Assembly: GCA_963662865.1 (NCBI GenBank)
Contig: OY759969.1
Coordinates: 1,302,001-1,366,000 of the forward strand
Direction: 5' to 3'
Source of the DNA: JAJDYQ01 sp963662865
Lineage (GTDB): Bacteria; Pseudomonadota; Gammaproteobacteria; JAJDYQ01
Length of the DNA: 64,000 nucleotides
The translations under genes and the position numbers were made by a program. The notes below the pieces were generated by a model. It was given only the letters and a program-made list of their open reading frames with translations. It searched no databases and had not been told where the DNA came from. Positions within the stretch are counted from its first letter, which is position 1, and every line of letters starts with the position of its first letter. This document shows, piece by piece, positions 43,896 through 53,262 of this stretch.

Positions 43896-44858
43896 TCATG
43901 ATCCGGCCATATTAGCCTTATCTATCATCTTGTTGAACTCTGCTTCAACCTTCTTCTCGAAATCCTGCTCCATTGTAAAGGCATCTGTAAATTCCGCGAA
44001 AGCCCATCGAACATAGCTTTCCAGGTTGTTCACCCTCGGAACCCAGCGGGTCTCCATGGCCAGCTTCTTCTCTTTGGCGTCCTCGCGCCGAAAACCCTTG
44101 ATCTCGATAATCAGATTGAGCGATTCATCCTGCCCGTCGTCGATTTGCACGATAAAATCCGGTCGGTACTTGCGGGTCTCTGATCCATACCGATAGGGAA
44201 TTTCCAATCCCAGACTGTGATTCTTCACATACGAAATAACGTGATCATGCCTTTCGGCGACGCGGCAGAATTCTGCTTCCCAGTCACTATTCAGGATGAT
44301 CCAGTTGATATGCAATTTCCGCGGGTCCGTTTCCCATCGCTCATTTTTCGAGGTATTGAAGTTGACGGGTATCGTTGAACCGGTCGGGTTGTAAGGATCA
44401 AGCATAGCCTTGATAGGCCGTTCCCTGCTTTGCTCGGCCAGTATGATGGCCGCCGTGATCCACGAACAGGCCATGTCGGCCAATTCCTGATACATGAGCT
44501 GTGCCGGATAGGTGCTGCCCTTGCAGACGAGGCATTCGTCAAGCCATTGTCAGGTAATGTGCTTGAGCTGCCCAAATAAGTGGAGCTTTGGTTTTTTCCG
44601 GACCACGCCATTTGGTGTAAAGCAAATGTTGAGTGAGATGATAAAGCAGGGTGGAATAACGCAAATCACCGGTGTGATTCAGATTCAAATCAACCGTTTC
44701 GCGATAATACCCGCATTGTGCGTGACGGATGAGCCGGTTAAGTCCGGTGTCAATTCCAATACGGAGTCATCGTTAAACCCTGCAATCAGCCTCTCTTCCG
44801 GCAGCTTCACACGGCATCCGGCAACACGCGGGAAATTGCCCGGCTCAATATAGTCAGG
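43896..44858 (-). pseudogene. Decayed type III-like restriction endonuclease (BPTD_3080-like), C-terminal third
   Basis: The open part (43896 to about 44548) reads QWLDECLVCKGSTYPAQLMY, MLDPYNPTGST, WIILNSDWEAEFCRVAERHD, YGSETRKYRPDFIV and NLIIEIKGFRREDAKEKK, matching my memory of BPTD_3080-type restriction enzymes. Asp in RPDFIV and Glu-x-Lys in IIEIK form a PD-(D/E)XK site. Upstream, two frame changes (near 44548 and near 44690) separate HTGDLRYSTLLYHLTQHLLY and PGNFPRVAGCRVKLPEERL. Nothing of the helicase part remains. The remnant ends five bases from the erpA stop. Confidence 0.75.
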
Positions 44859-44862
44859 TCAA

Positions 44863-45225
44863 CTAGATCGAAAATGACGCGCCACAGCCACAAGTCGTGC
44901 TGACATTAGGATTATTGATGACGAATTGTGCGCCTGTCAGGTCTTCCTGAAAACGAACTTCGGCGCCATTCAGATATTGCAGACTCATGGTATCAACGAT
45001 AATGGAAACGCCGTCTTTTTCGATTTTCAAATCATCGTCATTGGCGGCGTCATCAAACTCAAAGCCGTACTGGAACCCGGAACAGCCGCCACCGGTTATG
45101 TATATACGCAGCATCAGATCAGCATTACCTTCAGCTTCCACGAGCTTTTTGAGCTGATTTACTGCACTATCAGTCAAAGTAAGCGGGCTGCCGCCACTAT
45201 TTGCCTGTATCGTTGTTGCACCCAT
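44863..45225 (-). CDS. erpA: Iron-sulfur cluster insertion protein ErpA
   Basis: A 120-residue A-type carrier that delivers [4Fe-4S] clusters to apoproteins, including IspG. Ligand cysteines are Cys48 in GGGCSGF and Cys112 and Cys114 in TTCGCGAS. ATG 45225 has GGAG five bases upstream, which decides against the GTG one codon earlier. It is on the same strand as bactofilin and argC, with a gap of 60 bases. Confidence 0.95.
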   Translation of the reverse strand: MGATTIQANSGGSPLTLTDSAVNQLKKLVEAEGNADLMLRIYITGGGCSGFQYGFEFDDAANDDDLKIEKDGVSIIVDTMSLQYLNGAEVRFQEDLTGAQFVINNPNVSTTCGCGASFSI

Positions 45226-45285
45226 CACTGCTCCAAAAGTACTTTAGCTAAGGCTAGCAATCGCACGGTCGGGCGTCAAGCTACC

Positions 45286-45717
45286 CTACTCAGTTACCGC
45301 TTTGGCAGCAACCCTGGCCGGCTCATCGGCTTTCGGCATTTCCAGTACCGGGTTTCTGGCATCAGCCTCATGCACCATCTGACCATTAATTTCAGCGCCA
45401 ATCGCCATTTCGATCAGATTATAATATACATTTCCGGTAACCCGGGCCTCGGTGGCCAATTCTATACGCTCTGAAGCATAGACATCGCCAATGACGGTTC
45501 CGTTCAGCACTATATTGGGGACGCGGACCTGACCTTCAATACTTCCCTGGTCACTTAAATGGAGAATTGAGGTGCTTTCCGCCTTTGCTTCTACATTGCC
45601 GATGATGGTTCCATCTACAAATAATCCGCCATCAAAACTTACGTCACCATGAACTTCCGTGCCACTGCCAATGAGTGTGTGTACTTTAGCTTTTTTATTC
45701 TTTCCGCCTATAACCAT
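45286..45717 (-). CDS. Bactofilin (polymer-forming cytoskeletal protein)
   Basis: 143 residues. The central DUF583 right-handed beta-helix has the regular pattern HGDVSFDGGLFVDGTIIGNV, then VNIVLNGTVIGDVYASERIE-type turns (VPNIVLNGTVIGDV) and GNVYYNLIEMAIGAEINGQM. Short polar tails flank it. Bactofilins self-assemble without nucleotide on the inner face of the membrane and act in cell shape or as scaffolds. It lies three bases downstream of the membrane protein gene and is probably cotranscribed with it. Confidence 0.92.
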   Translation of the reverse strand: MVIGGKNKKAKVHTLIGSGTEVHGDVSFDGGLFVDGTIIGNVEAKAESTSILHLSDQGSIEGQVRVPNIVLNGTVIGDVYASERIELATEARVTGNVYYNLIEMAIGAEINGQMVHEADARNPVLEMPKADEPARVAAKAVTE

Positions 45718-45720
45718 AGC

Positions 45721-46431
45721 TCATGTCCTCACCTTTAGCCAGTCAAATCGCTCGACCGGGTTTTCGATTTCATCGCCTTTGTTGCGTGTCAGCTTAACAA
45801 CCACTTCTCTGGGAATAAACCCCTCCGGAAGCTCCAGACTTCCGGTAAGCTCCTGAAAATACTGGAACTTATAGGTTGACTTTCTATCCTTCGGCACTTG
45901 GATATCAGATAACCTGAGACGCTTTGCCTGCCCTTTGAAAATTCCTTCAATCGTCATGTCCACCTCGCCTTCAGCCAGATTACTACTTTTTCCCACTTGA
46001 GTTAATATCACTTTGAAATGATATAGATTTTTGGAGGCTGGCATGATTTCCAAACTGTAAACGCTCAGGCCATCCTTGCCGTTTCCAGGCGAAATTATTA
46101 ATTTATAAAAGGCAATCTCTTCACGCAATTCAGCAGCCTGTCCCTGCAGTTCCTTGATTTCCTGAACCAGCTCAACCTTCGCCTCACGGTCCACCTGCGC
46201 AGTTCGCTCAAGAACAGCTATTCGTGCCCGAAGACCGCGATTTGCCCCGATAACGTCCGTGAGTCGCTCATGCAGCGGCCTGCTTTTCTCGAATTCATGG
46301 TCAAGCAGGCGAACCGCCTTGTCCCAACCATATTGATAAACTAACCAGACAGAAACTACCCATAACAGTGCCAGAACAGTAATCAGTAAAACCGACCGGC
46401 CCGGGCGATGCTCCTTAATTATAAACGCCAT
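45721..46431 (-). CDS. DUF6776-like inner-membrane coiled-coil protein
   Basis: 236 residues. One transmembrane segment near the N-terminus (SVLLITVLALLWVVSVWLVY) is followed by a coiled coil of about 80 residues (LRARIAVLERTAQVDREAKV; ELVQEIKELQGQAAELREEI). A periplasmic beta-rich domain then has FYKLIISPGNGKDGLSVYSL and ELTGSLELPEGFIPREV. The bitopic layout and position between argC and bactofilin are conserved in gammaproteobacteria. The function is unknown; it may anchor the bactofilin polymer. Confidence 0.75.
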   Translation of the reverse strand: MAFIIKEHRPGRSVLLITVLALLWVVSVWLVYQYGWDKAVRLLDHEFEKSRPLHERLTDVIGANRGLRARIAVLERTAQVDREAKVELVQEIKELQGQAAELREEIAFYKLIISPGNGKDGLSVYSLEIMPASKNLYHFKVILTQVGKSSNLAEGEVDMTIEGIFKGQAKRLRLSDIQVPKDRKSTYKFQYFQELTGSLELPEGFIPREVVVKLTRNKGDEIENPVERFDWLKVRT

Positions 46432-46438
46432 AATTATA

Positions 46439-47470
46439 CTACGGCAATAAGGCAGCTTGCGCGATGCCCATAGTCTCCGGCAAGCCCGACATTAAATTAA
46501 AATTCTGAATTGCCTGCCCCGCTGCTCCTTTGACGAGGTTATCTATCACGGACAGTACGACAATCACATTGCCTCCAAGAGGTTGGTGAACCGCGATTCG
46601 GCACATATTCGCCGAACGAACCGCCCGGGTATCTGGATGTGACCCCGGTGGTAAAATATCCACGAAAGGTTCATCGGCATAACGGCTTTCATAAGCGCTT
46701 TGCAGCTCGGTAATATCCCCTTTCGCTCTGGCATACAGAGTCGCATGAATCCCCCGGATCATTGGCGTCAGATGAGGGACGAAAGTCAAACCAATCATCT
46801 CATCGGCAGCTTCCGTCAGCCCCTGTGTTATCTCAGGTAAATGTCTGTGTCCCTGCACTGCATAAGCCTTCAGATTGTCACTCGCTTCACAAAACAGTGC
46901 ATCAACATTGACACCGCGCCCTGCGCCACTGACACCGGACTTGCAATCCGCAATCAGACTGCTCGTATCTACAAGGCCGTTTTCAACAAGCGGCATAAAG
47001 CCGAGCTGGACCGCCGTCGGATAGCAACCAGGGTTTGCCACCAGTTGAGCCGTTTTTATCTCCTGCCTGTTTATTTCGGGCAGGCCATATATCGCCGACG
47101 CAACGAGATCGGGGCAAGCATGCTCCATATCGTACCATTTCTGCCAATTCTCGATATTCCTGATACGGAAATCGGCCGCGAGATCAATAATTTTGACGCC
47201 CGCATCCAGTAACTCGCGAGTCATGGTCATCGCAGTGCCGTTGGGCGTGGCAAAAAACACGGTGTTACATTTGCTCAGGATCTTGATATCCGGCTCACTG
47301 AACGCGACATCGACATGCCCCCGCAGATTAGGATAAAGCTCTGATACCGGCTTACCGGATTCGGCCCGCGATGTAATTACCCTGATCTCGGCCTGATCGT
47401 GACCGCTTAACAATCTCAGTAATTCGGCACCGGTATAACCTGTGCCACCAACAACGCCGACCTGAATCAT
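46439..47470 (-). CDS. argC: N-acetyl-gamma-glutamyl-phosphate reductase
   Basis: 343 residues. Third step of arginine synthesis: NADPH-dependent reduction of N-acetylglutamyl phosphate to the semialdehyde. The Rossmann start is VGVVGGTGYTGAELLRLL, and the catalytic Cys149 is in LVANPGCYPTAV. GVSGAGRG and the VQGHRHLPEI His region are also typical. It is likely the first gene of argC - DUF6776 - bactofilin - erpA, with gaps of seven, three and 60 bases. Confidence 0.95.
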   Translation of the reverse strand: MIQVGVVGGTGYTGAELLRLLSGHDQAEIRVITSRAESGKPVSELYPNLRGHVDVAFSEPDIKILSKCNTVFFATPNGTAMTMTRELLDAGVKIIDLAADFRIRNIENWQKWYDMEHACPDLVASAIYGLPEINRQEIKTAQLVANPGCYPTAVQLGFMPLVENGLVDTSSLIADCKSGVSGAGRGVNVDALFCEASDNLKAYAVQGHRHLPEITQGLTEAADEMIGLTFVPHLTPMIRGIHATLYARAKGDITELQSAYESRYADEPFVDILPPGSHPDTRAVRSANMCRIAVHQPLGGNVIVVLSVIDNLVKGAAGQAIQNFNLMSGLPETMGIAQAALLP

Positions 47471-47588
47471 AGTTTTTACTCAAATTGAAAAGCACCGCAT
47501 TCTATGACGACGCAGCCTTTGCCACCATAGGTAAATTTTCAAATCGCGTATAATCCATGCACTCAATCCCGAAATCCTGAAATTTGTA

Positions 47589-48884
47589 ATGAAGCCGCTT
47601 TCCAGGCGATCTCTACATGTTCTTCTCAGCCCCAGGGCATGGCGTATCCGCCTGACACTGTGGGCAGGCGCACTGACACTTGGATTGTTTTCGCTGCTGT
47701 TAATAGAGGGTAGTGAATATCTGGACAGGGTGTTCACAGGGTTTGCCCGGCAGTATCCATTGCTGCCCCTGCTTATAACCCCTACCGGATTCGTCATTAT
47801 CGTATGGATTATTAAACGCTATTTCCCCGGCAGTCAGGGCGGCGGTGTACCACAGACAATCGCCAGCCTTCATCAACGCACTCCAACTCACTTGGTTTCG
47901 CTGCGAATACTTTGTGGCAAGACCACCATGATGCTGGCCGCTCTGGCCTGTGGCGCATCCGTTGGGATCGGCGGCCCCATGGTGCATATTGGGGCGAGCA
48001 TCATGTATGTATCCGGTGTGTATGCACGTTATACACCGAGACATATCAAACAAACCGCCATCACGGCTGGCGGCGCGGCCGCAATAGCCACGATTTTCAG
48101 CGCTCCGCTGGCAGGCATAGCGTTTGCCATAGAGGAGATCAGTCGCTCATTTCAACCTCGTCGTAGCGGGCTGATTCTGATTACCGTGCTTCTGGCCATG
48201 CTCGTCATCGTATTTACTACGGGCTATGAACCCTATTTTGGCAGGCTTGACTATCGACATCCCGGCCATTCGCCGGTATGGCTGGCCGCCCTGATCTGCG
48301 GAATTATCGGCGGGGTTCTCGGAGGCATTTTCAGTCAAGGTATCATATCACTCACCCGGAGAACCATGGTCTATGCGCGACGACATCCTTATACCTTTGC
48401 CGGAGCCTGTGGATTGATCGTTGCCATAACTGGCCTGATAAGCTCAACTCCAATCTACGGCACCGGTTATCAGCTTACAGCGGATCTGATACAGGAACCG
48501 AATCAGCCACCCGATATATTTTTCCCATTTGCCAAAATGCTGGCTACAGCGGCTGCCTTTGTTAGCGGCATACCCAGCGGAATTTTTGGCCCTGCTATTG
48601 CCATAGGCGCAGGTATTGGTGCCGACCTCGGCCAGTGGTTTCCTTTATTGACGGTACAAACGGCCATGCTGATGAGTATGACCGCATATTTTTCCGCTGT
48701 TTTCCAGACCCCGGTCACAGCCGCCATTCTGATAATCGAAATCAGTGGCAGCCTGGATATAATATTGCCGATTATCACGGCATCATTTATTGCCTTTGCC
48801 GTATCCCGGCTGATTTGCCCTGTGCCGCTGTATCATGTGCTTGCACATGACTTCATGGGCACGACAATACGCCCGAAACGGTAA
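47589..48884 (+). CDS. ClC-family anion transporter/channel lacking the gating glutamate
   Basis: 431 residues with about ten membrane segments, the ClC fold. Three selectivity motifs are recognisable: SQGGGVPQTIA (usually GSGIPE), GASVGIGGPMVHIGASI (usually GxEGPxVHxG) and GIPSGIFGPAIAIGAGIG (usually GGIFxPSL). The external gate Glu of GxEGP is Gly here, and the Ser of GSGIP is also Gly. The internal Glu pair after APLAGIAFAIEE is kept. In studied ClC proteins loss of the external Glu gives an uncoupled, channel-like pore, so this protein may be a channel rather than a H+/Cl- exchanger. No CBS domains are present. It is divergent from argC. Confidence 0.82.
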   Translation: MKPLSRRSLHVLLSPRAWRIRLTLWAGALTLGLFSLLLIEGSEYLDRVFTGFARQYPLLPLLITPTGFVIIVWIIKRYFPGSQGGGVPQTIASLHQRTPTHLVSLRILCGKTTMMLAALACGASVGIGGPMVHIGASIMYVSGVYARYTPRHIKQTAITAGGAAAIATIFSAPLAGIAFAIEEISRSFQPRRSGLILITVLLAMLVIVFTTGYEPYFGRLDYRHPGHSPVWLAALICGIIGGVLGGIFSQGIISLTRRTMVYARRHPYTFAGACGLIVAITGLISSTPIYGTGYQLTADLIQEPNQPPDIFFPFAKMLATAAAFVSGIPSGIFGPAIAIGAGIGADLGQWFPLLTVQTAMLMSMTAYFSAVFQTPVTAAILIIEISGSLDIILPIITASFIAFAVSRLICPVPLYHVLAHDFMGTTIRPKR

Positions 48885-48948
48885 AAGGCTTGAAATCCGG
48901 CAAATTATATCTAGCATGAAAAGCTGGCCATAATGATCAGGACACTGC

Positions 48949-49647
48949 ATGGAACTTACCACCGCTATCGCCCTTGCACTGGGTGCCTCATGGGCCAGCG
49001 GTATCAATCTCTATGCTGCTGTGTTCATGCTCGGTTATATGGGCAGCCAAGGCCATATCGTACTGCCTCCTGATTTAATGGTGGTGCAAAACCCCGCTGT
49101 CATGATGGCCGCCGGTTTTATGTATTGTGTTGAATTCTTCGCCGACAAGACCCCCGGCGTCGATACCGGCTGGGATGCGCTACACAGCTTTATCCGAATT
49201 CCTGCCGGCGCGGTAATAGCATCCATGGCTATCGGCGATGTATCACTCGCCATGCAAACGGTCGCGTTCCTGGTCGGCGGTGTGGTCACCACAACAACCC
49301 ATGCGACCAAGTCCGGAAGCCGGGTACTGATTAACACCTCACCGGAGCCACTCAGCAACTGGGTTGCTTCGGTTGCAGAAGATATTATGGTCATCGCCGG
49401 TCTGTGGACAGCCCTGTACAACCCGGTACTTTTCCTGGTTTTGCTTGGCGTTTTCATTCTACTGACAGTCTGGCTGCTACCAAAGATATGGCGTGGCATA
49501 AAACAGGTGGCCCGAAAGCTCGGCGCACTGTTTGGCAGGACGACGGCGAATAATCCCCATCCAACATATTCTTCAACGACAATTTCGGATCCAGACAGCA
49601 TCAAGAATGCCGAATCCGGCGCCCTGCCAAAAGATTGCCCACCCTGA
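48949..49647 (+). CDS. DUF4126 membrane protein
   Basis: 232 residues. It begins ALALGASWASGINLYAAVFM, then MYCVEFFADKTPGVDTGWDA and GGVVTTTTHATKSGSRVLIN, the recognisable DUF4126 core with five or six membrane segments. The tail is polar and Ser-rich. The function is unknown. It follows the ClC gene by 64 bases and precedes hemJ. Confidence 0.82.
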   Translation: MELTTAIALALGASWASGINLYAAVFMLGYMGSQGHIVLPPDLMVVQNPAVMMAAGFMYCVEFFADKTPGVDTGWDALHSFIRIPAGAVIASMAIGDVSLAMQTVAFLVGGVVTTTTHATKSGSRVLINTSPEPLSNWVASVAEDIMVIAGLWTALYNPVLFLVLLGVFILLTVWLLPKIWRGIKQVARKLGALFGRTTANNPHPTYSSTTISDPDSIKNAESGALPKDCPP

Positions 49648-49743
49648 TGAACATGCAAGCGGCACGTTTGGTCGGTCTGGCTTCTATCGTCCTTACCGCG
49701 ACACCAAGGCAGTTACTGATAAAATGACTCCAGAAACCTGATT

Positions 49744-50163
49744 ATGTGGCTAAAGTCCTTGCATATCTTCTTTATGGTGGCCTGGTTTGCTGGCCTGTTT
49801 TATCTACCTCGCATTTTCGTCAATCATGCCATGACCGACGACGAAGCAATAAGTAATCGCTTCAAAATAATGGAACGCAAGCTGTATAAATTTATTACGC
49901 CGTGGATGCTCTTAACTCTCGTCTTCGGCATCTGGATGTTATATGACTATGCTTGGGCGGCATACGGTTCCATGCTCTGGCTGCACATCAAACTGAAACT
50001 CGTGGCTATTCTGGTTGCCTATCACTTCTGGTGCGGCCAAATAATCAAAACCTTCGCCGAAGATAAAAACACCCGCAGTCATGTCTGGTATCGCTGGTTT
50101 AACGAGATACCGGTTTTTTTTCTGCTGGCGATAGTATTGCTGGCAGGATTAAAGCCTTTTTAG
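49744..50163 (+). CDS. hemJ: Protoporphyrinogen oxidase HemJ
   Basis: 139 residues with four membrane segments. The family signature is WLKSLHIFFMVAWFAGLFYL then FKIMERKLYKFITPWMLLTL, and the conserved late Lys/His stretch is WLHIKLKLVAILVAYHFWCG. HemJ converts protoporphyrinogen IX to protoporphyrin IX for heme in bacteria without HemG or HemY. Length and start (ATG 49744) are typical. Confidence 0.9.
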   Translation: MWLKSLHIFFMVAWFAGLFYLPRIFVNHAMTDDEAISNRFKIMERKLYKFITPWMLLTLVFGIWMLYDYAWAAYGSMLWLHIKLKLVAILVAYHFWCGQIIKTFAEDKNTRSHVWYRWFNEIPVFFLLAIVLLAGLKPF

Positions 50164-50252
50164 TACAACAGGCAATCTTATTTATTTTAATCCGGCCACA
50201 TAACAACAGTATTTGACCAGCAAACCCTGACTATCTGTTGCGAACCCATGCC

Positions 50253-51977
50253 TTACTGCTTCGTAACCAATATATCTTCCATCACCAGATATTCCAGATC
50301 AGATCCAAAGAACATATTTAGTGCGTCATCCGGCGAACATACCATCGGTTCTCCACGCCGATTCAATGAAGTATTCAATACGACACCGTAACCTTTTAAT
50401 TTTTCCAGCTCCTGTAACAGGGCGTAATAGCGCGGGTTGGTTTTCTGATTCACGATCTGCGTGCGTGCCGTACCGTCTTCATGCACGACCCCTGGTATCC
50501 GATTTTTCCATTCTTCAGCGACATTAAAGGCAAATGTCATATAAGGCGACGGATGACTGGTCTGGATAATCTCAGGCGCTACGGTATCCAGCATACTGGG
50601 GCAGAATGGACGCCAGCGCTCACGATATTTGATCTGCAGATTTATGCGGTCAGCAATTTCCGGGATGCCGGGGTCACCCAGAATGCTTCTGTTACCCAGG
50701 GCGCGCGGACCAAATTCCATACGCCCCTGGAACCAAGAAACCGGATGACCTTCCGCCAGAATCCTCGCCGTTTCCGCCGGTGTATTACCCAGCTTACGCC
50801 AGCTCAGTTTTTCACCATGCGCCTCAATCGCTGCGATACATTCTTCATTGGTATAGCTCGGTCCGAGATAAACATGCTCCATCTCTTTTATCTGATCGCC
50901 CCACTCATTCGCGACATAGGTTGCGGCGCCCAGCGCCGTGCCCGCATCTCCTGCAGCCGGCTGGACAAACAGTTGCTCCAACCCCGGCATATCAATGATT
51001 CTCTGATTAAGTTTAACATTCAGGGCCACTCCACCCGCGAAACACAGCCTGCCGGTCTCACGGATGATGTCTCCGACGTAATAATCAATCAGCCCCAGCG
51101 AAACATCTTCGAGTATCCGCTGGATACCGGCGGCATAGTCGATATAGGGATCGTCGATCTGATCGCCCTGACGTTTCGGCCCCAGCCAGTTGATCAGCCT
51201 GGGACTGAAGAAATATCCCTTGTCATTTTCCTTGTAACGGCGCAGGCCGACGACATTGGTATAACGAGTATTCACCTTGAAACCGGATTTTGAATATTGA
51301 ATCAGGCATGAAAGGTCATGCTTGCCCGGATCGCCATAGGGTGCCATACCCATGACCTTGAATTCGCCATCCAGCATTTCAAAACCCAGGTACTCCGTCA
51401 TGGCGGCATATAGGCCACCCAGGGAATCCGGGTCGTAGAACTCCTTGATCTTATGGATCCTGCCGCTTTCGCCATAGCCGAAAAACGTCGTGGCGTATTC
51501 CCCCTTGCCGTCAATCCCGACAATGGCGCATTTCCCTGCAAAACCGCTGAGATGGTAGGCACTGGAGGCATGAGCCAGATGATGCTCGACCGGCACGAGT
51601 TCGGTTTTATTCCGATCAATCCCCAGGTCATCCATAAGCCGGTGCGCCATGCGCACATTTCGATAAAATCGACGATTACCGGCAAACAACGCCATCAGGG
51701 CACGATCCGGTGCGTACCAGTGGCGTCTGGCATAATGCCAGCGGGCCGGCGAGGTCAGTGGGATCTTTGCATACGGCATGGCAACCACATCAATATCTCC
51801 CGGATCAATACCCGCCTGCTTCATGCAGAATCTTGCCGCCTCAAGCGGAAAGCGCCCCTTGGCATGCTTGTCACGAATAAAGCGTTCCTCTTCCGCCGCG
51901 GCAACGGTCTCCCCGTCAACAACCAGGGCGGCTGAGGCATCGTGAAAAATAGTGCCGGAAATACCGAGGATTTTCAT
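50253..51977 (-). CDS. NodU/CmcH-family carbamoyltransferase
   Basis: 574 residues from ATG 51977 (MKILGISGTIFHDASAALVV). The N-terminal domain, an ASKHA fold, has EEERFIRDKHAKGRFP, the metal-binding HHLAHASSAYHLSGF and IVGIDGKGEYATTFFGYG. The C-terminal part has ILGDPGIPEIADRINLQIKY, RERWRPFCPSM and TSLNRRGEPMV. The family transfers a carbamoyl group from carbamoyl phosphate to a sugar hydroxyl. Next to a glycosyltransferase cluster it probably decorates a surface polysaccharide. An upstream in-frame ATG at 52076 would overlap the divergent gene and is not preferred. Confidence 0.88.
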   Translation of the reverse strand: MKILGISGTIFHDASAALVVDGETVAAAEEERFIRDKHAKGRFPLEAARFCMKQAGIDPGDIDVVAMPYAKIPLTSPARWHYARRHWYAPDRALMALFAGNRRFYRNVRMAHRLMDDLGIDRNKTELVPVEHHLAHASSAYHLSGFAGKCAIVGIDGKGEYATTFFGYGESGRIHKIKEFYDPDSLGGLYAAMTEYLGFEMLDGEFKVMGMAPYGDPGKHDLSCLIQYSKSGFKVNTRYTNVVGLRRYKENDKGYFFSPRLINWLGPKRQGDQIDDPYIDYAAGIQRILEDVSLGLIDYYVGDIIRETGRLCFAGGVALNVKLNQRIIDMPGLEQLFVQPAAGDAGTALGAATYVANEWGDQIKEMEHVYLGPSYTNEECIAAIEAHGEKLSWRKLGNTPAETARILAEGHPVSWFQGRMEFGPRALGNRSILGDPGIPEIADRINLQIKYRERWRPFCPSMLDTVAPEIIQTSHPSPYMTFAFNVAEEWKNRIPGVVHEDGTARTQIVNQKTNPRYYALLQELEKLKGYGVVLNTSLNRRGEPMVCSPDDALNMFFGSDLEYLVMEDILVTKQ

Positions 51978-52058
51978 GGGAATGTTACTGGCCTGATTGA
52001 ACTGCGCAGTATAGCGAAATGTTGATATGCAGGTTGGATTAAGAGAGAGTGCCGATCC

Positions 52059-52454
52059 ATGGGAGCCACTATTCAATCGCTCGGCCTATGGATGTCCCAG
52101 GATATCCGTCGCATTGCGGTACTTGTCAGCGTGGCGCTTTCAATCTGGGCTTTCTATGCCAACGACACCATCAATGTGGACGGCATACTATACCTTGATG
52201 TCGCCCATCAACTCACATTGGGTAACTGGAACGAGGCCTATCGGCTTTATAACTGGCTATTTTACCCGTCTCTGATTGCCGGTCTGGCAATGGTTACGCC
52301 TTTTGATATTGTTGCCTCGGCGGGCATTCTAAATACCATTCTTTATGCCGCAGTCATCTGGCTGTTTCTAACCGTTCTCAGATACTCGGGTGCAGATCAA
52401 AAAACCATGCTGGCCGGTTGCCTGATTATCCTGATCCATCCTTTTCGATCATAG
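52059..52454 (+). pseudogene. N-terminal part of a membrane glycosyltransferase (ArnT/GT39-like), truncated
   Basis: 131 codons. After a short N-terminus comes a membrane segment (IAVLVSVALSIWAFYAND), then INVDGILYLDVAHQLTLGNW, an early catalytic-loop pattern as in dolichol-type glycosyltransferases, and membrane segments from SLIAGLAMVTPF to AVIWLFLTVLRYS. The frame ends at 52452-52454 just where a transposase remnant on the other strand begins (52449). A possible C-terminal remainder lies at 54688-54859, suggesting the gene was split by about 2.2 kb of inserted DNA. Confidence 0.65.
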
Positions 52455-52619
52455 CATCAGGCCCGACAATCCCTGCTCACGATATGCCTTCTTCCAGGCA
52501 TACAGGGTGCGACGGCCTTTGCCACTGTGATCAATGGCCGCTTGTAGTCCATGTCTGTCCCGGAACTCTGACACACTCAGACGCTGTGCGGCAACCTCAT
52601 TATTCAGATCGGCTTTCAT
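52449..52619 (-). pseudogene. N-terminal fragment of an IS transposase
   Basis: 56 codons from ATG 52619: LNNEVAAQRLSVSEFRDRHG then SGKGRRTLYAWKKAYREQG, a helix-turn-helix region of an IS481-like transposase. The stop at 52449-52451 lies at the join with the truncated glycosyltransferase. It is the N-terminal half of the kind whose C-terminal half is at 41225-41582. Confidence 0.6.
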
Positions 52620-52665
52620 AGCATAACGGATGATAGAAACCTTCTACCCTATAGCCTACGTGCTG

Positions 52666-52703
52666 ATATTGCACTGTCTCTAATCCCCCTCAAAGTGCAA
52701 TAT
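52666..52703. repeat. 10-bp perfect inverted repeat
   Basis: ATATTGCACT at 52666-52675 is complemented by AGTGCAATAT at 52694-52703, around a pyrimidine-rich loop. ATATTGCACTTT also occurs at 41182-41193, next to the other fragment of the same transposase type, so the motif may be an IS end. The rest of 52704-52910 shows no gene. Confidence 0.55.
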
Positions 52704-52910
52704 ATTTCTGAACTCGTACATTTTTGAGATAAATGTCAAGCAAAAAAGGAACGAGGCGATGAGAAACTGATCAAACTTCTTACGACTAACCCAATCAGAA
52801 AAAAAAATCAATGAAGGGATTGACACTAAGCGATTACTCAACATAACATTGCCCCGTTGTATCTCGTAAACGGTGAAAGTGGGTACCTACCGCTGAGAGA
52901 TGTTGTCTAT

Positions 52911-52934
52911 TTCACTTTTGCCCAAGAAAGTGAA
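52911..52934. promoter_or_regulatory. 8-bp inverted repeat upstream of the DUF2335 gene pair
   Basis: TTCACTTT (52911-52918) and AAAGTGAA (52927-52934) are perfect complements around an eight-base loop, about 100 bases before the first gene. This could be an operator for the pair or a leader hairpin. Confidence 0.4.
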
Positions 52935-53031
52935 TAAGCGAGCAAACATACTGTTTATGTTGTCTAGTTTTAGTGCCAGTCACAGGATTTGGGATGATTG
53001 ATTGGCGATAAGCCGACTGGGAGAAAATAAG

Positions 53032-53262
53032 ATGGATGACACGAGTAAAATACAGCCTCATAAACTCACCGGTGAAATACAGCCGCGCAAGCTCATGGCC
53101 ATAGGGATGGGGTCACTCATGGATTTGTGCCCCGAGAAACTAAGGGCAGAAGACTTTATTGTTACCGACCCGGAGGAACGGATGCGCCGCACTTGGAAGC
53201 GGGTCGGGCGTTCGATGTGGCGAGCCCTGGATGAATACCAGACGATCACCCAGGAAAAATAA
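53032..53262 (+). CDS. Small protein encoded with DUF2335, function unknown
   Basis: 76 residues from ATG 53032, with GGGAG seven bases upstream. The second half, AEDFIVTDPEERMRRTWKRV followed by GRSMWRALDEYQ, is basic and amphipathic. No family is recognised. Its 3' end overlaps the DUF2335 gene by 32 bases, so the two products are probably made together, for example as an antitoxin/toxin or regulator/effector pair. Confidence 0.6.
   Translation: MDDTSKIQPHKLTGEIQPRKLMAIGMGSLMDLCPEKLRAEDFIVTDPEERMRRTWKRVGRSMWRALDEYQTITQEK

Noticed and set aside
50481..51293. 270-codon plus-strand frame opposite the carbamoyltransferase gene
   Set aside because: The minus-strand enzyme has all family motifs; this frame has none.
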